Source: Oceanobacillus manasiensis
GTDB taxonomy: Bacteria; Bacillota; Bacilli; Bacillales; Amphibacillaceae
Length of the DNA: 64,000 bases
Reading direction: 5' to 3'
NCBI RefSeq assembly: GCF_000724085.1
Contig: NZ_CCDL010000001.1
Location: 930,001 to 994,000 of the forward strand
The translations under genes were made by a program, and so were the position numbers. The first letter of the stretch is position 1, and the number at the start of each line of letters is the position of its first letter. This document shows positions 31,977 through 40,058 of this stretch, one piece after another. The notes below the pieces were generated by a model. It saw only the letters and a list, made by a program, of their open reading frames with translations. It had not been told where the DNA came from and made no database searches.

Positions 31977-33086
31977 ATGAACATTAAAGATATAGAAACC
32001 TTTCGGGCGGCTATTCCGCTCCATACGCCTTTTAAAACCGCGTTACGTACAGTTACTGTGGCAGAAACAGTCCTTGTAAAAATCACGTGCGACGATGGGA
32101 TTACTGGCTGGGGTGAAGCTCCCCCGACCCATGTTATTACAGGTGACAGCCTATCAGGAGTAGAATTTGCGATAAATGGTATATTGAAGCCAATCATTAC
32201 GGGTGCTTCCCTGCAAAAGCGGGAGCATATTTTTGAGATGATAGGAAAAGGACTTGTGGGGAACTATAGCGCAAAAGCTGCAGTAGACATGGCATTGTAT
32301 GACTGTTTGGCGCAGGAGGCAGGCATGACGCTATCTTCATTTCTAGGTGGATATAAGGATACTATTGAGTCCGATTATACGGTAAGTGTGAACACACCAG
32401 AGGAGATGGCTCTAGATGCACAACGCTATGTGCAAGACGGCTTTTCAATTTTAAAAGTCAAAGTTGGCAAGGACCTTATCGAAACCGACATAAAAAGGAT
32501 CCAAGCAATCCGCGGAAAAATAGGTCCAGATATAAAAATTCGCTTAGATGCAAACCAAGGCTGGAAGGCGAAAGAGGCAGTTAGAGCTATTCAAAAAATG
32601 GAAGATCTCGGATTAGATATTGAACTAGTAGAGCAACCCGTAAAAGCGAACGATTTGGAAGGATTACGCCAAGTGACAACACATACTGATACCTTAATCA
32701 TGGCTGACGAGAGTGTTTTTACTGCCGTCGATGCCAAAAAGGTACTGGAGACGGGGGCGGCAGATCTCATAAATATTAAGCTTATGAAATCTGGTGGGAT
32801 ACACGAGGCTATGAAAATAGCAAAGCTTGCTGGCATTTACAATGTGGAATGTATGGTAGGTAGTATGATTGAAACAAAGCTAGGCATTACAGCTGCAGCT
32901 CATTTCGCAGCAAGCCAACCTAATATTACGCGCTATGACTTTGATGCTCCGTTAATGCTTACAGGAGATCTCCTTCAAGGGGGAATTACGTACGAACAAT
33001 CCACTATTAATCTGGGAAATGAGCCTGGACTCGGCATAACAGGGATAAATGAAGCATTTTTGCAATCCAAAATTACAATGAACTAA
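31977..33086 (+). CDS. ykfB: L-Ala-D/L-Glu epimerase YkfB
   Basis: 369 residues, enolase superfamily, muconate-lactonizing subgroup. The KxK catalytic motif is ILKVKVG near residue 160; metal ligands lie in RLDANQGW, VEQPV and MADES, and a second lysine in IKLMKSGG. Converts L-Ala-D-Glu from murein into L-Ala-L-Glu, which ordinary peptidases can split. SD GTGGAGGAG. Confidence 0.95.
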   Translation: MNIKDIETFRAAIPLHTPFKTALRTVTVAETVLVKITCDDGITGWGEAPPTHVITGDSLSGVEFAINGILKPIITGASLQKREHIFEMIGKGLVGNYSAKAAVDMALYDCLAQEAGMTLSSFLGGYKDTIESDYTVSVNTPEEMALDAQRYVQDGFSILKVKVGKDLIETDIKRIQAIRGKIGPDIKIRLDANQGWKAKEAVRAIQKMEDLGLDIELVEQPVKANDLEGLRQVTTHTDTLIMADESVFTAVDAKKVLETGAADLINIKLMKSGGIHEAMKIAKLAGIYNVECMVGSMIETKLGITAAAHFAASQPNITRYDFDAPLMLTGDLLQGGITYEQSTINLGNEPGLGITGINEAFLQSKITMN

Positions 33087-33105
33087 AGATAGAAAGGAGA
33101 ATAGT

Positions 33106-34059
33106 ATGGTTAAACAATCGTTTGATCAATTTTCTAATACGTTACATGTAACAGCAGTACAGGTCGCGACAGTTTGGACCTCACCTGATTCTGCTCGAGC
33201 TATCGACAAACTTGGGGTAACTGTTCCAGCTGATATGCAAGAGTGGATAAATGGGTTGACCTACGAACAAAACCTTGCCTTATGTGAAGAGAATAGAGTT
33301 CAATCTCAGTTGCTATATGGACAGCCGGTAATCATTACGGAAACACAAGGGGATTGGGCACATGTTGTCATTCCAGATCAGCCATCCAAGAAAGACGAAA
33401 GAGGCTATCCAGGGTGGATGCCACACGCACAATTACGTGAGGTAAATAAAAGCGACTGGCAAAGTGAACACACGGCGGCTGTTAGCAGCAAGAAGGCATG
33501 GTTACAGACGGAATCAGGTCAACGGGAGATGGAACTAAGCTATCTTACCATGCTGCCAGTAGTCAAGGTTGGAGAGACCCTTGTCGAAGTGAAAACCCCA
33601 CACGGGAATCGCTTTTTACAAGCCGAAGAAGTAATCGTATTTCCAACAGAAAAAGGATTGAATAAAGGAAATGGCCAGAAGATAGTGAAGGCGGTCGAGG
33701 ACTTTCAAGGATTAGATTATTTTTGGGGTGGAATGAGTGCATATGGTTATGATTGCTCCGGACTAGCGTATGCGGCCCATAAAGCGAACGGTTATCAAAT
33801 TGCCCGAGATGCAGGGGACCAAGCTAAAGCGGGGGAAGAAGTTACATTCGACAAATTACAGACAGGCGACTTACTATTTTTTGCTTATGAAGAAGGGAAA
33901 GGGCGCTTACACCATGTAGGTATTTATTATGGTAATGGCAAGATGCTGCATTCTCCACAAACAGGAAAAGGAATAGAGATAATCGAACTGGCCGGTACGG
34001 TTTACGAAAAAGAGCTTTGTGCTGCAAGACGTTATTGGCTCGAGACAGAGGAGAAATAG
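33106..34059 (+). CDS. ykfC: Gamma-D-glutamyl-L-diamino acid endopeptidase YkfC
   Basis: 317 residues. Two N-terminal SH3b-like domains (about 10-175) precede an NlpC/P60 domain with Cys in YDCSGLAYAAHKANGY and His in LHHVGIYYGNGKMLHSP. No signal peptide is visible, consistent with cytoplasmic cleavage of imported L-Ala-gamma-D-Glu-diaminopimelate peptides. Confidence 0.94.
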   Translation: MVKQSFDQFSNTLHVTAVQVATVWTSPDSARAIDKLGVTVPADMQEWINGLTYEQNLALCEENRVQSQLLYGQPVIITETQGDWAHVVIPDQPSKKDERGYPGWMPHAQLREVNKSDWQSEHTAAVSSKKAWLQTESGQREMELSYLTMLPVVKVGETLVEVKTPHGNRFLQAEEVIVFPTEKGLNKGNGQKIVKAVEDFQGLDYFWGGMSAYGYDCSGLAYAAHKANGYQIARDAGDQAKAGEEVTFDKLQTGDLLFFAYEEGKGRLHHVGIYYGNGKMLHSPQTGKGIEIIELAGTVYEKELCAARRYWLETEEK

Positions 34060-34062
34060 TTT

Positions 34063-35070
34063 ATGAACGAGAAACTACTAGAAGTCAACCAGTTGAAAAA
34101 GCATTTTGATGTAGGAAAAGGAAAAGTTCTAAAAGCAGTTAATGATGTTTCCTTTTATGTGAAGCCCGGTGAAACCTTTGGATTAGTAGGAGAATCGGGT
34201 TGTGGGAAATCTACCATTGGTCGTACCATTTTGGGGCTTTACGATAAAACGGAAGGTAACGTGATTTATGATGGAAAAGATGTGCATAGCTTAACAGAAA
34301 AAGAAAAGTTTAATCTTTATCGTAAAATGCAGATGATTTTTCAAGATCCATATGCCTCCCTGAACCCTCGTTCTACTGTGCGTGAGGTAATCGGTGAACC
34401 AATGGAAGTGCATGGCTTATTCAAGTCCAAAAAGGAACAACTAGAGCGTGTATATGAATTGCTAGAGGAAGTGGGATTAAACCGAGACCATGCTAATCGT
34501 TATCCTCACGAATTTAGCGGAGGACAGCGCCAGCGGATTGGGATAGCCAGAGCCCTTGCTTTGGAACCAGAATTTATTATAGCGGATGAGCCGATTTCCG
34601 CGCTTGATGTATCTGTACAGGCACAGGTGGTCAATTTATTGAAAGAACTACAAGTGGAGAAGGGGCTGACCTTCCTATTTATCGCCCATGATCTTTCCAT
34701 GGTAAAGCAAATATCTGACAGGATTGGGGTAATGTATTTAGGTAACCTTGTGGAGCTTACTACAAGTGAGGCATTATATGAGGAGCCATTGCATCCATAT
34801 ACACAGGCACTTCTATCTGCCATCCCTATCCCTGACCCGGATATTGAGGAAAGTCGAGAGCGCATTATCCTTGAAGGGGAGTTACCTAGTCCGATTGACC
34901 CTCCGAGTGGCTGTGTTTTTCGTACAAGATGCCCTTTCGCAATGGAAGCGTGTGCTGAAGTAACCCCGATTTGGCAAGAAGTAGAAGAAGGGCATTACGT
35001 TGCCTGCCATCTATATAATAACGAAATAGAAGACAAGACACCGTTGAAAGACCCAGCTATACATCAGTAA
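34063..35070 (+). CDS. ykfD: Peptide ABC transporter ATPase YkfD
   Basis: 335 residues, OppF-type. Walker [10 protein letters not shown], signature FSGGQRQR, Walker [13 protein letters not shown] and the C-terminal [14 protein letters not shown] motif. It starts three bases after ykfC. It is the natural partner of DppD in the two-ATPase peptide importer. Confidence 0.95.
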   Translation: MNEKLLEVNQLKKHFDVGKGKVLKAVNDVSFYVKPGETFGLVGESGCGKSTIGRTILGLYDKTEGNVIYDGKDVHSLTEKEKFNLYRKMQMIFQDPYASLNPRSTVREVIGEPMEVHGLFKSKKEQLERVYELLEEVGLNRDHANRYPHEFSGGQRQRIGIARALALEPEFIIADEPISALDVSVQAQVVNLLKELQVEKGLTFLFIAHDLSMVKQISDRIGVMYLGNLVELTTSEALYEEPLHPYTQALLSAIPIPDPDIEESRERIILEGELPSPIDPPSGCVFRTRCPFAMEACAEVTPIWQEVEEGHYVACHLYNNEIEDKTPLKDPAIHQ

Positions 35071-35096
35071 ATATCTCTTTAGCTTATAAAAATTCA

Positions 35097-35124
35097 AGCC
35101 TACGTAAAATTGCGTAGGTTTTTT
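35097..35124 (+). terminator. Terminator of the dpp-ykf operon
   Basis: CCTACG and CGTAGG pair around TAAAATTG and are followed by seven T residues. Confidence 0.85.
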
Positions 35125-35223
35125 TCATTCTTGTGTTCTATTGTTTTCCCTTTCTGTATACGTTTAATAGTAGGATTGCTAGATTTGATTGGCAATATCA
35201 TTTACAGAGGATGGGGGATTGTG

Positions 35224-36408
35224 ATGAAAAAAGGGAACTATAAACTTGGAAAAACAACTAAACTAAAAAAGAAGTCCATACAAGAACGAATAAATGCGAA
35301 ACAGAAAACGGCCATTACACTACAGAATCCTAGAAAAGAAACGAAGAAAAACAACCCCTTCTTAATGAAGCATAAGAAAAATTACTATTTAGGGAAGCAA
35401 ACAAAAAAGTGGAAGCTACCCACAGCCATCTTTCTCGCAGGTCTATTTTGCCTTATCCTATTTATCCCCACCATGATTGTCATTACATTTGGGGATGATA
35501 AAGGAAATGAAGCAACAAGTCAGGAGAAGGAAACAGACAAATCGGTTGAGCTTGAATCTTCTCCCTTTTCCGTGGCAGTTATGCGCTCTGATTTAGACAA
35601 AGTGGATAATGTTCCGCTAGAGACATACGTAGCTGGAGTAGTAGCTTCAGAAATGCCAGCAGATTTTGAAATGGAGGCATTGAAAGCACAAGCTCTTGCT
35701 GCTCGTACTTATATCGTAAACTATAAGCTGCACGGAGATATAACAGAAGAAGCAGATGTAACGGATACCGTTCAGCACCAGGTGTATAAGGATGAAACAG
35801 AATTACAAAAGCTCTTTGGTGATGAGTATGAAAAAAAGATGAATAAAATTAAAGAAGCAGTGAATGCGACAAAAGGAGAAGTGCTTACCTATAAAAAGGA
35901 TCTGATCACACCTGCATTTTTCTCCACAAGTAATGGGTTTACAGAAAACTCAGAGGATTATTGGGAGAATGAACTACCATATCTGCGTAGTGTAGAGAGC
36001 CATTGGGATGAAGCTACACCAAAATTCCTTAACCAGGAAACATATTCGATCGAGCATGTTGGGAAAGCACTCGCTACAAATCTCCCAAATGATACAGCGC
36101 TCTCCATTGAGATTACCAGAACAGATGGAAAACGGGTGGAGCAACTGACGTTAAATGAAGATACATTTAGCGGGCGGGAAGTAAGAGAGAAGTTGAAGCT
36201 GCGTTCCAGTGACTTCACTATAGAGCAAAAAGATGACCACCTCATTTTTACTACGAAAGGCTATGGCCACGGAATCGGCATGAGCCAGTACGGCGCAAAC
36301 GGCATGGCCGAGGAAGGGAAAACCTACAAAGACATAGTGAATTATTATTATAAGGATATTGAAATCAGTACGATTACGGATACAGCACCAGCCCTCGTTG
36401 TAAAATAA
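35224..36408 (+). CDS. spoIID: Stage II sporulation protein D with long basic N-terminus
   Basis: SpoIID is the mother-cell lytic transglycosylase that thins septal peptidoglycan during engulfment with SpoIIM and SpoIIP. ATG 35224 follows GGGGGA; 394 residues. The catalytic Glu is in AGVVASEMPADFEMEALKAQ, and GHGIGMSQYGANGMAEEGK is the C-terminal SpoIID signature. Before the membrane helix (about residues 78-98) there is a roughly 75-residue Lys/Arg/Asn-rich region, whereas in B. subtilis the helix is at the very start. ATG 35365 would shorten it but has no SD. A longer reading from 35110 overlaps the ykfD terminator and is rejected. Confidence 0.92.
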   Translation: MKKGNYKLGKTTKLKKKSIQERINAKQKTAITLQNPRKETKKNNPFLMKHKKNYYLGKQTKKWKLPTAIFLAGLFCLILFIPTMIVITFGDDKGNEATSQEKETDKSVELESSPFSVAVMRSDLDKVDNVPLETYVAGVVASEMPADFEMEALKAQALAARTYIVNYKLHGDITEEADVTDTVQHQVYKDETELQKLFGDEYEKKMNKIKEAVNATKGEVLTYKKDLITPAFFSTSNGFTENSEDYWENELPYLRSVESHWDEATPKFLNQETYSIEHVGKALATNLPNDTALSIEITRTDGKRVEQLTLNEDTFSGREVREKLKLRSSDFTIEQKDDHLIFTTKGYGHGIGMSQYGANGMAEEGKTYKDIVNYYYKDIEISTITDTAPALVVK

Positions 36409-36426
36409 AGCGAGGGTTTTTTTTAT
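36391..36426 (+). terminator. Terminator after spoIID
   Basis: CCCTCG and CGAGGG pair across the stop codon and are followed by eight T residues. Confidence 0.87.
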
Positions 36427-36602
36427 TTTAACTTTAATCGTGAGTGGAGCAAGTATCTCAAAGAGCGCCTCCGTATCAGGTTCGCTGTAAGGTCATCCCA
36501 CAAGGGAAGCCAGCGCTCTCTAAGGTTTGCATAAAGGAACCTCTTACTATTCCCGTCTTCGAAAAAAAAATGCATCTTTTTATAAAATTTTTTTCTCTTC
36601 AT

Positions 36603-36632
36603 GTATAGATCTTCCATTTTCTGATCAGAATG
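36603..36632 (+). promoter_or_regulatory. Candidate sigmaF promoter of spoIIQ
   Basis: GTATA (36603-36607), exactly 15 bases, then GATCAGAATG (36623-36632), one mismatch from GGnRAnAnTR. spoIIQ is a known sigmaF gene. The preceding 170 bases hold only short inverted repeats, such as AGAGCGC (36462) with GCGCTCT (36513). Confidence 0.7.
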
Positions 36633-36651
36633 GTTGTTGAGGTGATGATCA

Positions 36652-37533
36652 ATGAATGAAGAAAACAAAGCTTCAAAAAACAAATGGAGCCGTATTTTCA
36701 AGAAAAAGTGGTTTTTCCCAGCAGTCTATCTGACAATTGCTGCCTTGCTTCTTTCCGTTGTCGTATGGTACCAAAACATGGATAACCAGATTCCTGATGC
36801 ACAGGAAGACCAGGAAAACTATGTTCCAACACCAAATGAAGAGGAAGCAGAGCCTGTTTTAGAACATCAAGAAGTTATTCAAATGCCATTAGCGGATCAA
36901 GAACAAGCAGAAATCGTAACTAAATTCTATGATTACAACGCAGATCAAGAAGATCAGGAAAATGCTTTGGTTCTATATAACAACCGTTATTACCAGAGTA
37001 CTGGTGTAGATATTGCATCAGCAAGTGGTGAAACATTTGATGTTGTTGCTGCACTAACTGGAACAATTGAGGAAGTAAAAGAAGATCCGCTTTTAGGTAA
37101 TGTTGTCGTAGTGTCACATGAGAATGATGTTAAGACATACTATGCAAGCCTTGAAAAGGTAAGTGTAAAAGCAGGGGCAGAAGTGAAACAAGGTGATCAA
37201 CTAGGAACTGCAGGAAAGAACTTGTTTGGTCAAGATAGCGGAACACACGTTTACTTTGAACTCAGAAAAGAAGATAAGCATGTGAACCCAGAAGACTTCT
37301 TTAATCAACCAGTAAGTAGTCTAGAGAGTGCTCTTGAAGAAGCGGTAGACAGCACTGAATCAGATGAAGCAACGGAATCATCTGAAGAAGAGGCTGTGGA
37401 AAATGAAGCTTCTGAAGAGAATGCCGATGATGAAGATAAGACTGAAGAAGAAGACGCGCCTGCTGATGAAGAGGAAGATGACGCATCAAACGAAGAATCC
37501 AATGATGCAACCGACTCATCTGAGAGTGCATAA
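36652..37533 (+). CDS. spoIIQ: Stage II sporulation protein Q
   Basis: Forespore membrane protein that zips with SpoIIIAH and recruits mother-cell complexes during engulfment. 293 residues: basic N-terminus, one membrane helix (about 21-41), and a LytM/M23 domain (about 110-225) with STGVDIASASGETFDVVAAL and GTHVYFELRKEDKHVNPEDF. The first zinc-binding His of M23 peptidases is Ser here, so the domain is probably inactive, as in B. subtilis. The last 65 residues are almost only Glu, Asp, Ser and Ala. SD GAGGTGAT. Confidence 0.93.
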   Translation: MNEENKASKNKWSRIFKKKWFFPAVYLTIAALLLSVVVWYQNMDNQIPDAQEDQENYVPTPNEEEAEPVLEHQEVIQMPLADQEQAEIVTKFYDYNADQEDQENALVLYNNRYYQSTGVDIASASGETFDVVAALTGTIEEVKEDPLLGNVVVVSHENDVKTYYASLEKVSVKAGAEVKQGDQLGTAGKNLFGQDSGTHVYFELRKEDKHVNPEDFFNQPVSSLESALEEAVDSTESDEATESSEEEAVENEASEENADDEDKTEEEDAPADEEEDDASNEESNDATDSSESA

Positions 37534-37544
37534 GAAAAGTAAGA

Positions 37545-37583
37545 AAGATCCTAGTACTTTAATAGAGTCTAGGGTCTTTTTTT
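37545..37583 (+). terminator. Terminator after spoIIQ
   Basis: AAGATCCTAG pairs with CTAGGGTCTT and leads into a T-run. Confidence 0.82.
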
Positions 37584-37778
37584 GTTGTTGACTAAGTTTT
37601 TATTTAAAAAAGAAAGTGATTATAATGATGCAAAATTTGTCGAACGATAGCTAATATTCTAGGAGATAAATGTGTTATTATAAGTATTAATAGAATTTCT
37701 TGCTGTTAATTAGCGAAAAAAATAGTAGTCTTCTTCTAAAATAAACGTAAAAGGATGGTAGAAAGGAGATTCCCTACT

Positions 37779-38792
37779 ATGGTTATGCCCTCAATATTTA
37801 TCTCAGATAAAGGAAAAGATAACCTATCACTAAGAGAACTTGTAGAAATACTTTATCAAGAACACCCGGAAGAAAGTGTAATAGAATTAACAAGGGAATA
37901 TTGCTTGCACTCAAATTCCAATGACATCCTCAAGAAGGGGATGGAGTTTCTCTATATGAATGGGTTTTATACAGACTTAGAGACCCTGATAGAGAAAAAC
38001 CATCATTCCCTCAACGCTTCGACCCGTAAGTGGGCATTAGTCTATCAACATGTTTTGGATAGAAGGCTAAAAAAATGCCTGCCCCATGAATCGCTCCAAA
38101 GAATAAAATGTATTGAGACAAACGACCCTGAGTTGAAATGTCTTGTGGAGTTCTTCAAGGTAACAACGTATTATGAGCTTAATCAATTCAGTAGATTAGG
38201 GAATTTTCTCGATATACAACAAGAATTGTTTGCGGGGGTTGAAGATAGACTATTGCTGTCTTTTTTCAAAATACGTTTAAACCAAATTCTGCTTACCTAT
38301 CATCTTACAAGAAATGAACTTATTATGGCTCGCAAATATGCATTTAGGGTCTTAAATCAAACCCAAAATCCAAGGACAATGGCGAGCATGCATATAAAAC
38401 TGGGTCTATCCTATACCTTTGATACATACTTACAGGGCATGTATCATCTTAACGAAGCGTTAAAGGTTGCAAAGCAATACGGATTGGAAAAAGTAGTGAA
38501 GCTTGTAGAACAACGAAATATTCCTTTTCTTTCAGCACACTTTAATCAAGTTGGGAATATATCTTCCCCAGATCCGAGTGAACAGGCACACATTGAAATT
38601 GCCAAAGGAAACACTCAAAAAGCAATTGAATTATTGCATGACCTACCTTTAGACAGTCCCTTTCAGCTATATTATCTTGGGAAAGCGAAACAAGATAAAG
38701 ATCTCCTTCTTCAATCCTATAATTTTTTTATCGAAAGACGAAGTGACTACTTCTTTAGTAAGTTACCACTTACGTTATTAAGAAAACTTTAA
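37779..38792 (+). CDS. AimR/Alo-like peptide receptor lacking most of the HTH
   Basis: 337 residues from ATG 37779; AAGGAGA (37763-37769) is the SD, while ATG 37755 has an SD touching it and an in-frame stop lies at 37737. The protein resembles AimR, the arbitrium lysis-lysogeny receptor of SPbeta-like phages. Shared positions include LTREYCL (SPbeta MKDYCL), a TPR-like body, EQAH near residue 267 followed by a helix with KAIELLHDL, and LYYLGKAKQDKD with a final KLPLTLLRKL block. AimR has a roughly 60-residue HTH in front; here only its last helix (about SLRELVEILYQE) remains. No phage genes surround it. Related non-phage systems (AloR-AloP) are reported in Paenibacillus. A candidate peptide gene follows at 38920. 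It may sense a peptide and bind protein rather than DNA, as Rap proteins do. Confidence 0.8.
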   Translation: MVMPSIFISDKGKDNLSLRELVEILYQEHPEESVIELTREYCLHSNSNDILKKGMEFLYMNGFYTDLETLIEKNHHSLNASTRKWALVYQHVLDRRLKKCLPHESLQRIKCIETNDPELKCLVEFFKVTTYYELNQFSRLGNFLDIQQELFAGVEDRLLLSFFKIRLNQILLTYHLTRNELIMARKYAFRVLNQTQNPRTMASMHIKLGLSYTFDTYLQGMYHLNEALKVAKQYGLEKVVKLVEQRNIPFLSAHFNQVGNISSPDPSEQAHIEIAKGNTQKAIELLHDLPLDSPFQLYYLGKAKQDKDLLLQSYNFFIERRSDYFFSKLPLTLLRKL

Positions 38793-38795
38793 GCC

Positions 38796-38814
38796 TGAGG
38801 GGGGCTGCCCCTCA
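38796..38814 (+). promoter_or_regulatory. GC-rich hairpin between receptor and peptide gene
   Basis: TGAGGGG (38796-38802) and CCCCTCA (38808-38814) pair around GGCTG, four bases after the receptor stop. No T-run follows. A second CCCCTCAC at 38829 could pair in its place. It may stabilise or process the mRNA and set the receptor-to-peptide ratio. Confidence 0.5.
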
Positions 38815-38919
38815 CCCACATTCTTTTACCCCTCACATCAGTCATCCATAGTGATTTTTATTTGTTTAAAAGGTTCAGCTTTTTCTTTTACTGCTAAAAT
38901 CCCTTAAGGAGGCAATAAA

Positions 38920-39072
38920 ATGAAAAAGTTAACTTCTTTTCTATTGATGGCAGTTTTAACGGTTCTGATTTCCTTGGTTTCTGGCACTTTATCTACAAAC
39001 ATCTCGATTTTGCTCGATCCTGGGCTTGGAGATATGGATGTATACGATCCTGGGTTAGGTGACATGGATTAA
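38920..39072 (+). CDS. Secreted pre-peptide with duplicated DPGLGDMD
   Basis: 50 residues. SD AAGGAGG (38906-38912) lies 7 bases before ATG 38920. The N-terminus MKKLTSFLLMAVLTVLISLV is a classic export signal, followed by SGTLSTNISILL and two identical 8-residue units DPGLGDMD separated by VY, the second being the C-terminus. The two DNA copies differ at three third-codon or synonymous positions (CTT/TTA, GGA/GGT, GAT/GAC), so the peptide unit appears selected. Layout (receptor, then exported pre-peptide with the signal at the C-terminus) matches AimP, Phr and AloP precursors; the acidic sequence differs from the known GMPRGA-like arbitrium peptides. Likely the cognate pheromone of the receptor upstream. 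Confidence 0.8.
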   Translation: MKKLTSFLLMAVLTVLISLVSGTLSTNISILLDPGLGDMDVYDPGLGDMD

Positions 39073-39560
39073 CATCTGTCTTCTGTAGGTAAAAAGAGAG
39101 AGATTCACATAGGAACTTCAACGGTTTTATGCTTTATCGGATAAAAGAAAAGCTGAGCCTTATTTTTAATGAAGTGATTAATTCTTCTCGATTTAGATAG
39201 TAAACAAACTCCCTTTTAGATCTCCTGAATAAATACTTCTCGTCCTACTTTTACAAAGATGCAATTTTAATCATAATCCCGCCATCTCCTTAATAAAATG
39301 TTACAAACCAAGCATTCAGTAATTTCTGAGGTGAGAGCTTGTGTGGCTTAACGTTACTTATGCGAAGTATCCTCGTTTTGTATGGAAAAATTACAGAATA
39401 TTAGGTCAATATTGAGTGGAAGGTGGTTAGGACCTTTCGCTTCAATATACATATTGATGAACAAACAACAGAATATCAGTACTCCAATGTGAGCCACTTA
39501 AGATGAACACCTTGTCTCGATAGACACCTCGGAATTAACCAACATAGGGAGGCGAACGGT
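39073..39560 (+). other. 490-base non-coding region with strong RNA hairpin
   Basis: No gene is seen. At 39409-39448 ATATTGA and GTGGAAGGT pair with ACCTTTCGC and TCAATAT (16 pairs, two G-U, one bulge) around GGTTAGG, giving a stable RNA hairpin without T-tract. A smaller TGTCT/AGACA hairpin lies near 39515. The region must also contain the spoIIID promoter (expected sigmaE type), which I could not place. It might hold a regulatory RNA, as AimX follows aimP in phage, but nothing proves this. Confidence 0.4.
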
Positions 39561-39845
39561 GTGCACGACTACATCAAAGACAGAACCATCAGGATAGGAA
39601 ATTATGTATTGGAGACAAAAAAGACTGTCCGCGTAATAGCAAAAGAATTTGGTGTTTCTAAGAGCACTGTCCATAAGGATTTGACAGAGCGCTTGCCACA
39701 AATTAATCCTGAACTTGCGTTAAAGGTAAAGGAAATTCTTGAATATCACAAAGCTATTAGACATCTACGTGGAGGGGAAGCAACTAGGAAAAAGTACAAG
39801 ATTGAACCACAGGTAAAAGAGACGGAACCAAAACCGGTAGGATAA
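39561..39845 (+). CDS. spoIIID: Sporulation transcriptional regulator SpoIIID
   Basis: 94 residues, GTG start at 39561 with AGGGAGGCG upstream. The helix-turn-helix RVIAKEFGVSKSTVHKDLTE occupies about residues 24-43, and the basic region IRHLRGGEATRKKYK is the second DNA contact. Mother-cell activator/repressor in the sigmaE-to-sigmaK stage. The order spoIIQ ... spoIIID-mbl is as in B. subtilis. Confidence 0.96.
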   Translation: MHDYIKDRTIRIGNYVLETKKTVRVIAKEFGVSKSTVHKDLTERLPQINPELALKVKEILEYHKAIRHLRGGEATRKKYKIEPQVKETEPKPVG

Positions 39846-40058
39846 GTGTAATTATTTTACTACGGCAAAATAATGTTGGAGGAGAAAACAGACCTAGAAA
39901 GGTTCGTTTTCTCCATATTTACGTTGGCAGTAAATTAGTAAATGTAGTAAAGACGTACTAAAAAAACATTAAAAGAAACAATTTTTTCCATAAAAATCAC
40001 ACAAAACCCCCATTTTTTTCTAATACTATGCAGTTAATTGTTGAACTTTGTGGTAAAA

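Noticed and set aside
35110-35223. N-terminal extension of the spoIID frame with extra hydrophobic residues
   Set aside because: It overlaps the ykfD terminator and has no SD; ATG 35224 has a good one.
36420-36602. Possible small RNA between spoIID and spoIIQ from inverted repeats
   Set aside because: Arms are short (5-7 bp) with long loops and no terminator; chance is a sufficient explanation.
37301-37531. Minus-strand open frames opposite the acidic tail of spoIIQ
   Set aside because: They mirror Glu/Asp/Ser codon runs, giving Leu/His- or Ser-rich nonsense with no SD.
37755-37778. Earlier ATG for the AimR-like receptor
   Set aside because: Its only SD-like sequence touches the ATG; the ATG at 37779 has AAGGAGA at proper distance.
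38880-38919. Separate promoter for the peptide gene based on TGCTAAAAT at 38892-38900
   Set aside because: The transcript would start within the SD, leaving no usable leader; co-transcription with the receptor fits better.
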